Made by a program: the position numbers and the translations under genes. Source: Tieghemiomyces parasiticus (lineage: Eukaryota > Kickxellomycota > Dimargaritomycetes > Dimargaritales > Dimargaritaceae). From it: a stretch of DNA of 59,141 bases. Where the stretch lies: NCBI GenBank assembly GCA_027575765.1, contig JANBPT010000188.1, forward strand, positions 1 through 59,141. The letters are read 5' to 3'. The notes under the pieces are model-generated. The model made no database searches, had not been told where the DNA came from, and worked only from the letters and a program-made list of their open reading frames with translations. Below, piece by piece: positions 46,279 through 55,093 of the stretch (within the stretch, counting starts at the first letter, position 1; each line of letters opens with the position of its first letter).

Positions 46279-46580
46279 CTCTCGCTGGCACTCCTTCTCC
46301 TCCTTGCCTCGGTTGGTCCCGCCCAGGCCATGCTCAGGTGAAGTGAATTTTTATTTGTATTGGATCTAAGGTAGGCTACCTGTTGGTCATAATTTCCATC
46401 CACAGGGCCAAGCCATGCTCAAATCATTTAAACAAGTTTAAGAAAAGGTCACTGACTGTAGGGATACAACAGCCCTTACGAAAGAGCTCAACAAAGGTGG
46501 TAGGCCCTACATCAGAGATTACACACAGGGCGGTGGGGACGTTGGTAAGAAGGTTATTAAAGGGGCGAACGCATATATAG
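46279..46580 (+). pseudogene. Broken gene for a cationic secreted peptide (signal peptide exon plus basic exon)
   Basis: The segment 46279-46337 reads LSLALLLLLASVGPAQAMLR in one frame, a near-ideal signal-peptide core with an AQA cleavage site. A GTGAAG donor at 46338 and a CATCCACAG acceptor ending at 46405 define a 68-nt intron that joins this frame exactly to an open frame through 46580 (AKPCSNHLNKFKKRSLTVGI, then a Lys/Arg-rich tail ending GRTHI). The joined product would be strongly basic with one Cys. The signal frame has no ATG: a TAA lies just upstream (46270-46272), while a good ATG at 46274 is out of frame. The gene is therefore probably dead by a small indel, or has an upstream exon I cannot see. 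Unrecognised family. Confidence 0.4.
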
Positions 46581-48824
46581 CCAAGCAACACGTTCAAGAG
46601 AAAAATACCTATCCTAATGCGAAGAACCCCGAAGGCGCGGGACAACAGGCAATTAAACCATCCATCAGCCCACAGAAGTAGCTCTCCTAACCAACGCCAT
46701 AGGGGAACCCCGTCTTTTCAGTCATTCTTGCTACCTGGATTGCCTAACCTTTTTCGTCCTTTCACCTATATTTCATCACCCTGTTGGTCAAAATGTGTAT
46801 TCCCTGCGTGTGGTAAGTCCAGATCCGGGGGTCGGGCTACTAAATAGTGCTATGCCACTAAGTAGTAATGGCGATGGTGCCAATAAAGAGTATGGTTCGC
46901 GGACCTATATAACCAGGCTGGGCGAAAGGGGCTCCTTCGAGTGATATAAACTTACTGGCTGATTGGCCCGTCAAGTTGAGGCTTGGCGAGGAGCACGGAG
47001 TCCTATCGAGCCGGCCAATGGCAACAAAAGAAGGAGTTTAGTTGCGTGCATGGGGGGCGATGGGGCTTTGCAGTCACTGAGAGTAATCGTCGTGCATCGG
47101 GGAGTTGGCAGGGAATAGTGGGTTTGGTGAGTCGGCTCCTGGCGACTGGTGCTTTGGCCGGCCACGCCTTGTCTGTGAGTTGAATATGCCAACCAGGCAC
47201 TCACCGCATGGTGCCCTTACAGCTGTTGGTGATTAATCTCCGAAATGGTTGTCTTCGATCGGGTAAGGGGAAGCAGTATAAGGCTTAGAATAAGCTACTC
47301 TGTTAGAGCAACCGGTAGCAGAATCAGACCTGGGGACCGAGTGGGTGACGTTTAATGTACGCCTACATTTCTTCCAACGGGGCGATGCAGAATGCGATCT
47401 ATCCGGTGCTCCTTTGGCTAGCCTTGTAGAGTATTGCATAGGTTATCTATAAGAGTTACCGGGAGAGCGGTGGTCGAGAGGCACCTTATAAGCGCAGGAA
47501 TAATTTTGGACAAAGAATCCGTGGTAACGCAATGGCATGGGGGGAAGGGGTATGTAAGGTCGTTGTAATCATGGTCAGAGCGTCGGACAAAATTTTGCCA
47601 AACATACGGATGTAGCAATGAAGAGGAGGAACGTTAGTTGGAGGAAGAGCCAACAATTCAACGAACTCCCCAGTCATCTACCTTACTTTCCTCAGCCATT
47701 CCACCTCGAGATTCATGTTGTCCGCTGGCTGGTTGAAGATACCTGCCTTCCTGGTGAGGGTATGGTAACTGGTTTGTTCATCTCGGCGACACACATCTAC
47801 TCGCTTCTGGATAAACTCTCACTACGCGTATCTAATGGGGTGCTGACAGGCCGTCTATAAGATGCGGAGAATAGGGACTAAATTGCGCCATACGTGCACT
47901 GGTGCTAACTGTGTTGCGTGAGGCTCGGCATATCACCGTTTTCAGCCGGTACCAGGGTATTGGGTTTAGGCTCCTCCGGAAATCAACCTGTCCGAAAGCA
48001 ATGGTTCCCTATTAAGGCAACTTGGGCAAATACCCTACCAATTGAGGCCCAACAAGACCCGTGGCACTGTGAGGAGATTCATTATGTCAGCTACAAAGCC
48101 TCGGTCCATCCGGTCTGACTGGGACGGCGATAAGCCAAGGTGCGGAACTTGGTGGTCCCCTAAGCGAACCACAGAACCTCACGATTTTAGATTCGCAAGG
48201 TCATCAAAGAAGTGTTGAGGCGACATGTCGACCATGACGACCTTACGGCCTGTAGGCGCCCGGAAATGGGAACCCTGCAAGTTCCAGCCTCACATCCCCA
48301 ACGATTGCCTTGCCATTGGCAAGATCGAGTTTACCAAGTAACTCTCACCGCCAGAAATTATGTTACATATATAATTTTTATATCTATATGGCTGTGCTCA
48401 TATTCCCCACACCCGTAGTAAAGTGAATATAGCCGAGGTCTGCCGGAGCTTAGATTTTGCGGTTGCTTCAAATAGATACTCTTTATGGCCGATCCCTATG
48501 TCTAATCGGGCTGATGGTTATAACTACCGTGGTGAGGCTGAGAAAAGTGTGGGTAGGGACGGGCATTTCCGTGCTAGGTTAAGTAGAGACATCGAATGAC
48601 GAAGGAGTAGTGTTTACATACCGGACTGCAATTTTTCCGCCGCATTCCTCCCCTCTATAGCCCCCCTGTTTTGAGAATTTTTGTTTAGCTAAAATGTGAC
48701 CAATCATGGGTAGAGGGCCTTAGAGGGACAGTTCGTGAATAGCGGAATAGGAATGGCTCGGCAAAAAACAAATGAATCCGGTGGTGGCCGTAGGGGCGGA
48801 GGGAGAAGTTGCAAGAGGATAGCC
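46581..48824. other. Gene-poor interval
   Basis: About 2.2 kb with only short, unassigned frames. An 80-codon ATG frame at 47618-47860 has no recognisable match, and a partial frame around 48190-48340 (Arg/His-rich) lacks a start. A TATATAA near 46906 has no coding frame behind it. Confidence 0.4.
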
Positions 48825-49043
48825 ATGAGGGTCTCGGCTTCCTATTTCTTTTTGTGTGTGTTTTATTATCTCACTTACGCTGGTACGGTCGTCCGCCTTC
48901 CTCGTTCCCTGCCGCTGCAGTTCGTTTATTGGCTTAATCTGCAAAGGGACCACGGCGCTCGCCAGCACCGCCACCCCTCCCCCTTGTCTGCATGGTTCGG
49001 GTCCTGCGTTCTTAGTGTCCATAACACCATGTCCAACAGCTAA
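48825..49043 (+). CDS. Candidate small secreted protein, 72 residues
   Basis: ATG 48825 opens MRVSASYFFLCVFYYLTYAG, an Arg2-positive start with an aromatic-rich hydrophobic core that could act as a signal peptide, followed by a basic, His-containing tail (LQRDHGARQHRHPSPLS, one Cys near the end). No TATA element or C/T-rich leader stands out, so support is weaker than for the peptide genes at 32888 and 52719. No known family. Chance ORF is the main alternative. Confidence 0.25.
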   Translation: MRVSASYFFLCVFYYLTYAGTVVRLPRSLPLQFVYWLNLQRDHGARQHRHPSPLSAWFGSCVLSVHNTMSNS

Positions 49044-49186
49044 TAGAAAAATAGATGGCCGTCGTAGGCGGCCACTGCATATGGTTGGCGTAATCGATGG
49101 CCCTACAAGGATGGCGGCTCACGTAGCCTGTGACGCTTAGGCGTAGGTGATGGAAGGTATTGCAATTGACGGCCGAGTTGACCTAA

Positions 49187-49193
49187 TATAAAG
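49187..49193 (+). promoter_or_regulatory. TATA box (TATAAAG) upstream of the acidic orphan gene
   Basis: TATAAAG followed about 30 bases later by a C/T-rich stretch that continues toward the ATG at 49460. The nearest downstream coding frame is the acidic orphan protein. Confidence 0.45.
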
Positions 49194-49459
49194 CTACAAC
49201 CCGCCACCTAAGTCAACCCCAATATATTCGCCTTCACCCCTCTCTCGCCAGCTTTTTAGTTTCACGACCTCTAGCTTTTCATATCCACACTCGCCCCACG
49301 CAACCTACTCATCGACGAGTCACTTTACCAAAGATACCCCCCGCAGTTATTCCTTACGCGTCTATTGAACCGTCGACCGCACCCTTCATCAACCATCAGG
49401 GAGTTCCTTCGGGGTATTCTACGGAAAATGGAGATAACTACAGCGACGACCCTGCTTTA

Positions 49460-49933
49460 ATGCAGGAAGCTTTTGGTCGTAAACTCAACTGGGACGGCGT
49501 CGCCTCCTTAAGTCGGGCCAATACCGTCGATAACCCCTACGACGACGTCAACGATCGTATTCCCGGCTCTAGGCGTGACAGTCTGCCGTTCCAATCTACA
49601 ATTGGCAACCTTGACGATACGACTGAGTCAGCCTGGAACTTCAGGCACCACATGAATAATTTCCACGACCAATCGACTACCGAAGGTAGCGATGATACTG
49701 GTGATGAGTATCAGTACAATTATAACGACGACGACAATGGTTACAACTATGACTTCGATGCCGCCAACCCTTACTCCCAGCCGGAAGATGAAGACCCCGA
49801 CTTCGATCCCACTATTGAGGATGGTCAGCTACCCAACCCAGCGGATTTGATCGATATCGGCCATCGAAGATTCGATACCTTGGCTCCGGACTCCGATGTC
49901 AACTACTTCAACTCAATGGACGAGCTGGACTAA
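49460..49933 (+). CDS. Acidic Asn/Asp/Tyr-rich orphan protein
   Basis: 157 residues from ATG 49460, unrecognised. The sequence is rich in Asp, Asn, Glu and Tyr with little hydrophobic content (DNPYDDVNDRIPGSRR, YNYNDDDNGYNYDFDAANPY, EDEDPDFDPTIEDGQLPNPA) and is probably disordered. The same frame is open without any ATG for some 90 codons upstream, and those codons give similar composition (GYSTENGDNYSDDPAL just before Met), suggesting that the original protein began further upstream, through a lost start codon or an upstream exon. An 11-codon frame (ATG 49428) ends in TAA that overlaps the main ATG as TAATG, a layout suited to reinitiation. A TATA box lies at 49187. Confidence 0.55.
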   Translation: MQEAFGRKLNWDGVASLSRANTVDNPYDDVNDRIPGSRRDSLPFQSTIGNLDDTTESAWNFRHHMNNFHDQSTTEGSDDTGDEYQYNYNDDDNGYNYDFDAANPYSQPEDEDPDFDPTIEDGQLPNPADLIDIGHRRFDTLAPDSDVNYFNSMDELD

Positions 49934-50358
49934 CTGGGATGTTTATACCACACTGGTGGCCTAGGGAGGCCTAAGTAGGCCCGCTGTACCCAACCTTTTC
50001 ACGTTTTAGCCGTTCATTTAGTTTTTCGCGGTCTTACTTTCGTTATATGTACCCATTTGTCTATATAAAATGCTGCTGTCTCTGCCATACTACAATCGCA
50101 CCGTAGCCCTCGGTTCTTTTCACGCCCATTCTCCGTAAACTTCCATAGATAGCGGAGCTGGAAATTTTGGATAATTTTTGCCCACTGATGAAACCCAGTG
50201 GTGTCAGATACGGCAGGTCTTCTAGTAAGCCCTAATCCATAGCAGATATATAACTTGCTCCGTAGCATGCGCTCTGCTATTTCCACGACAGTCGATTCCA
50301 ACGCTCAATCCAGCAGTTCCAGGCAAAACGTGAAGCTTATAAATTAACAGCTTTACCA
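49934..50358 (-). other. Region with an unassigned 95-codon minus-strand frame
   Basis: A minus-strand frame 50301-50014 lies just downstream of the candidate secreted gene and could be a further exon of it or a separate decayed piece. Its codons are AT-rich and unlike the host genes. A TGA sits directly upstream in the same frame. No match recognised. Confidence 0.25.
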
Positions 50359-51284
50359 TTAGTGTTGATGTCTATAGCGAACCTGACGGCCACACTGCAC
50401 TCTCTTGCCGCCATTATTTGTTGCAGGTCTTGCATGATAAGTTTTAATATCCAAACAGGCTATAATCTTATCAAAGCTGAACCCTAGCTCGGCTACCCAT
50501 CGGACAGCATTCACTAATTTCGTAGGGACCGGCTCCGACCTCTGCCATGGATAGAGCCTCAACTGACCAACGAGAAGTTGAGTCGTACCTGCCGCGCCTC
50601 CCTTACCGCCACGCACACCTTCCTGTATAGTGATATGGGTGCTTTACAGCTCCCCAAGTTATCGGATCCTCCAAACACTCACTACAGACCAACCAGCCGC
50701 CTCATAAGATATGCTTTTCGAGAAATAAGGTTATCAACTTTCCCATGACTACCGACTGCGTTCGGTGCATATCTTCCATGAATGATAGAGTCTGCTTTGG
50801 TTACCTTGCTTATTAATTGGCTGATATCAGGCGCCAGGCCAGCTGTTCTGGCTAATGACTCGTGGCAGCCCAGGGGTACGGAGACTACCTGGGGATCGAC
50901 ACACTTCAGTAACCTACCCAACACATCCGCGAAAAAGTTTTGATGTATGAATTTCTGGAGCCCAACAAGTGATTCGGATCGATGGTGACCCTTTTAGGAA
51001 CACGATGGCAATTGTGGCACCCGAAAGAGGCGGTAAGCCTCAAGGTACCTCCTGCATCGAACCACATTTCTGCTATCCCCAGCCGTCCGCTCGAACGCCT
51101 CAGATTGACCTTACCCTAACATCTCACTGATGTTACCCTTGCACCAGAGGCTCCACAGCCTTCCACCTGAGCCCACCCTATCGAGGTCCCACTGAGAGTA
51201 CTCGCACCTAGCTACGATCGCAACAAGGCCAACCGCCATCAGGCTTATAAGGCGCACACCACGCCAATTGCGAAACAATACCAT
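50359..51284 (-). CDS. Candidate three-exon secreted protein, unknown family
   Basis: Proposed exons 51284-51115, 50913-50683 and 50641-50359, total 227 residues. Exon 1 starts MVLFRNWRGVRLISLMAVGL, a basic start and 14-residue hydrophobic core typical of a signal peptide. Its end carries GTAAGG, and a TAG acceptor about 200 bases on keeps the frame. Exon 2 (LLKCVDPQVVSVPLGCHESL... to RRLVGL) ends at GTGAGT; a 41-nt intron to AAAG keeps the frame into exon 3 (THITIQEGVRGGKGGAAGTT..., ending RYRHQH and TAA). Four long frames lie consecutively on this strand in 1.3 kb, which is unusual for random sequence. Codon use is AT-richer than in the neighbours, and the second intron would be far shorter than the others, so the model is tentative. 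Confidence 0.3.
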
Positions 51285-52554
51285 TACTTCTCTACACTTG
51301 CATTTCCAATAAAACTTTTTTTTCACCTCCGACCTTTCACCTATTACATTGTCGGAGAAATAATTTTAACGCAGCCCTTTTTGGTCGGCGTACTCTTTTT
51401 TGACGGAAACTGGTGCTGCGCAACTATAGCGAACAATTTAGGCATAATTAATACCATGGCCCCACAGCAACTCATTAGCGATTGGTAATCCAAGTCCGCC
51501 TCGTTTAGTTGACACCAGCCTTCACCAATGAGGCTGCTCGGCTAAGCTTTCGGCCCGTGAGGTATATAGAGGCCAGCGACGGTGGGACTAGGGATGTGAA
51601 AGGGCAGAATGAGGAATGGCAAGGGGTATAGGGAGTATGAAGTAAGTATCAATAACTTGGCAGGTTGGCCTTTGTGAGAGGAGTTACACGGTGGATCCTT
51701 TCATTTTTTAAAGTTATCCCGCTGATTTCGCTCACCCGTATATAAGTACAATGGACATGTCATTACTTGATAGATAAAAGTTTTAGTGCAGAGGGAGGAG
51801 CACCGGTGTCTTTAGGTAGGAGAGGTGTGACACCGGGTTAAAGCCAACTGGGATGTTAGAGGTGTCCGACAACTTAAAGGAAAGAATCTGGCGAAGAGAC
51901 GGTCATGCTGTCGACGCTGAAAGCAATATCTCATGCTCAACGCAGCTTTTCTCATCTCTTCGCACAGTACTCTGACTATCGCTTCCATCTCAGGTGATGT
52001 CAGCAATGCTATCTGCGGGTTACCTTGCAGTGGGAGGGTGACAGCCGTTCGAGAACGAAGTACAGTCCATCTATTCCTTTACTCATCCCTCCCCGTAGCA
52101 CTGATAAAGAGCAGCCGTTTGATTGTAGTTGATACCACCAGCTCTCCCTCCCTCCCTGGTTTTTATGACCATTCCCTACCCTTTCCTGCATAGCCCTTTG
52201 CTCGACCCTTTTATTTGCTCACAGGGATTGTACTGATGTTGTACAGTGTTTAATTACGCCCACGATCGACGAATAACCCTAAGGTTTGCACCAAGAAACC
52301 CTGGACGTGCCAATGCCGAGCACAACGGAGGATCCCGCCTGATCCCTTTGTTTTCTCGTCCCAGTCATCCGTGCTTCCATCGGGCCAACCCCTAGATTTA
52401 ATATCCACACCATATCCACATAGGCTGTTGAGCAACGCCAGTGTGGCCAGCCCCGCGGCCACCGACTGCCGACCTAGCCACCCTTTACGTTGCAGCTAAT
52501 GTAGAGGCCCTACTTCCTCTCCGCACTCCGTCCACCCATACAGCGTCTACTCCG
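51285..52554. other. Gene-poor interval
   Basis: No recognised gene; TATATAG near 51573 and TATATAAG near 51739 have no coding frame of note behind them. Confidence 0.4.
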
Positions 52555-52563
52555 TATATATAA
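52555..52563 (+). promoter_or_regulatory. TATA box (TATATATAA) of secreted peptide gene
   Basis: Strong TATATATAA about 155 bases before ATG 52719, with a C/T-rich leader between; the clearest core promoter among the small-peptide loci. Confidence 0.55.
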
Positions 52564-52718
52564 GATCGGACATGGCCCGGTGTTTTTACTTTACAAATCA
52601 TCAACCCCTACTTCTCTCCGTGACTCTCTGTCTATCTGTCAAACGCACTGGCATCCATCTTTGCCCACTGTAATTCCTCTCCCTTTTTCTCATCCCCACC
52701 CCACTCATTCACCCCACC

Positions 52719-52892
52719 ATGAAGTGCACTGCTTCCCTCGGTCTCGCCATCACTCTGGTCGCCTTCATGGCTGTCAGTCACACTGTCGTCCATGCCTTCG
52801 TAGATACCATGCCCAAGATAGTGTGGACTCCAATCAGTAAGGACACCAAGGCTCGCATTGATAATATTATCAACCGGCCATCTAAAAAGTAG
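52719..52892 (+). CDS. Small secreted cationic peptide, 57 residues
   Basis: MKCTASLGLAITLVAFMAVS followed by HTVVHA gives a clear signal peptide with likely cleavage after HA (residue 26). The mature peptide of about 31 residues is FVDTMPKIVWTPISKDTKAR plus a DNIINRPSKK tail, net basic and without Cys. The signal-peptide part uses host-like C-ending codons (CTC, ATC, GTC). A TATA box and C/T-rich leader precede it, and the ATG context CACCATGA is good. It resembles the peptide gene at 32888 in size, layout and charge, but the two share no obvious mature sequence. No known family; effector, antimicrobial or pheromone-like functions are all only possible. Confidence 0.6.
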   Translation: MKCTASLGLAITLVAFMAVSHTVVHAFVDTMPKIVWTPISKDTKARIDNIINRPSKK

Positions 52893-54385
52893 ACTGGCGT
52901 AGTGTATCGCAAGGGTCTGTTTCACTAAGGGGAAAATATACCACGGATTCGGCCGGCTAAGGACATATGGTGCGCCTAACACGTGTCGGGTTAGAGCGAC
53001 GGAGGACTTCTTCAGTTCAGGGAGACTATATGGTTGTACGGAAGTATAGCCATTCGAATCCCAATAAACTTCGCTCTTAACTCTGCTACGTAGACCTTCT
53101 CATCTTAACTTTCCCAGTCAGACATTCTACCAGAGACCTTACATGGATATACGACAAGTCTGCTCAGAGTTGTGCCAGGTGTATACCCAGGTGGGGCGGT
53201 CGGGAAGTCTAAATAGTAGTAGCGTGGGCTAACAATTATATTTTTAGTATTACGTGGCTCACGCTGACATTGTTCTTGTCCTATGAAACTAGGGGTTGCG
53301 AGCTCAGCTGTGCGGCATTGCCTTGAGCGGAACGGTTCGATTGCCGGTGTGTTATGCTGCCAGGTCACTTGTCAGCCTCGATCGTATGGTTAAGGAGCCG
53401 ATCGGTCTAATTATATAGGACCATAGCTGTACAAAGAGAGCGGAGAGTGCGCGTTAAAATAAGCAAGAAGTCTCTGGCCTTGACCCCATTGGCATAACCG
53501 AAGGGGGTTGGACGCTTCTAACCACGGGACACACCTGGTCTTCAAGGTACCCCTTTCCTGTGGCAGCTCAACTAAGTTTATATAGCAACACCCAGGCTCT
53601 CACCCGCCATTGCTTTCCAGACGTGAGGTGAGGTAGTACTTGGGTTCAGCATCACCCATCCCGGATGGTTAAGGGTATTGATACTAAATCAACAGCCTTA
53701 CTGTACGCTTGCCCTATTGGTAACTCATATACAGCCTACTCCTCGCTGGGCGGTTAAGGACGCCTCCAGTAGCAACCCGTAGATCCCTCAAGCACTTTGC
53801 TGGCCCTCAGAACCGCCATTGTATATAATTTGCTACCAATACCTTGACCAGCATATTTCTAACAGGTATGTTGAGGGCGATTCAAGGTTGCATACATTCA
53901 CAAGGGCCCTACAATTCACGGCACATGGCATAGACAATAAACCCTCGGCCCCAAGCCTCGGTGTAGGCGTGCCGATCATCCGGCATGCATTTTGGTAGAG
54001 GAGCGCCGCGAATTTGATGGTCCGCAGCCACCATTCTTTTCACTGGCAGCTTGTAGGGTACTGGATACAGGTGCCAGATGATGACTGGTTAAAGGTTGCA
54101 TTCTTTAGAGTCCCTGATGGATAATTTCGATAGAGCATAGGGTTTTGTGAGTACTTTAGTTACCCAGTTTACTCCTCTGGCTTCCAGTTTCCAAGTCTAA
54201 AGTTTGAGCCGGTAGACATGTAGTGCCAAGTTCAATGACGTTTGGATGTGCTGGCTGGCTGCCACATAAGCCGGGGCAACCTAAGATAGATTACAGAGTC
54301 CGTTAGCGCCGATATTTGAACCAACTCTATCCCTCCTGCACCATAAATATCGCTGCCCACGCACCCCCTCCACGCCATAGCAGTC
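52893..54385. other. Gene-poor interval
   Basis: About 1.5 kb. AATAAAC at 53062 may end the peptide gene transcript. No other gene recognised. Confidence 0.4.
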
Positions 54386-54637
54386 ATGTCCTTGCCGTCT
54401 CCCATTGCCAGGGCCATGAGCAGGCAAATTTACTTACTCCGTCTTCCCCCCCCCGTTGCGACCACCATTGCCGTCGTCCAGGTCGCCCCCCTTACATACA
54501 CGGTCACCATTCCCTGGGAGCGCCGCGGCGCTGGTATCGGTACCCGGCCCAGCCGTAGACAGCCGTTCACTACACAATTTAGGGATGCAGACGACTGTAG
54601 AAGTGTGGACCGTCTCCCCTTCCCTGACCCCAATTAA
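54386..54637 (+). CDS. Weak candidate small protein, 83 residues
   Basis: ATG frame beginning MSLPSPIARAMSRQIYLLRL, with moderately host-like codons in its first half and a CATAAATAT some 45 bases upstream. The N-terminus is basic and mildly hydrophobic, not a convincing signal peptide. Reported because composition differs from the surrounding sequence; it could well be chance. Confidence 0.2.
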   Translation: MSLPSPIARAMSRQIYLLRLPPPVATTIAVVQVAPLTYTVTIPWERRGAGIGTRPSRRQPFTTQFRDADDCRSVDRLPFPDPN

Positions 54638-55093
54638 CCTCAAGTCGTGCACCCAGCGGAAACCCACACGTGGTCGTCAATATCGAATTGGCTAGGACAC
54701 CGCTCGTTCTTAATGTAGCTATCCTGGTGAACGTACCGGAGAGAGGGTCGAACTGTGTCCTTTTACGTCAATTAAATTTTTCGTAGGGTGTCCTATGGTA
54801 CTACAGTAGACGGTGTTGTTTTTGAAGGGCCAGATATGGATGGGTCAGCGTAACTCCACCATCTGGCCTTGTCCTGCAGGGAAGCCGCAAGGTAGACTGG
54901 TCTTGAACGCTGGACCTGATGTCACCCACCGACTTGTTTGAAACCTTGCCCGCTGAACCAGGCACTTCGCCGCCATCACGCTTATGTGGAGCGCACGATG
55001 CTGTCACAGTTATTTACCACCCTCCCGCTGCATTCCTTCGCCGCTCGCCCGCCTTTCCAGTAGTCATATACCGCTAGCTTCTACAACATTGCA
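54638..55093. other. Spacer before the PPR-like gene
   Basis: About 450 bases with no recognised gene; C/T-rich near the end, compatible with a leader and promoter. Confidence 0.4.

Noticed and set aside
48190..48345. Arg/His-rich frame that might be a retroelement piece
   Set aside because: Too short, no start and no diagnostic reverse transcriptase or integrase motif.
53320..53360. TTCGATT loop resembling a tRNA T-arm
   Set aside because: The base pair closing the loop is mismatched and no acceptor or anticodon arm can be folded around it.
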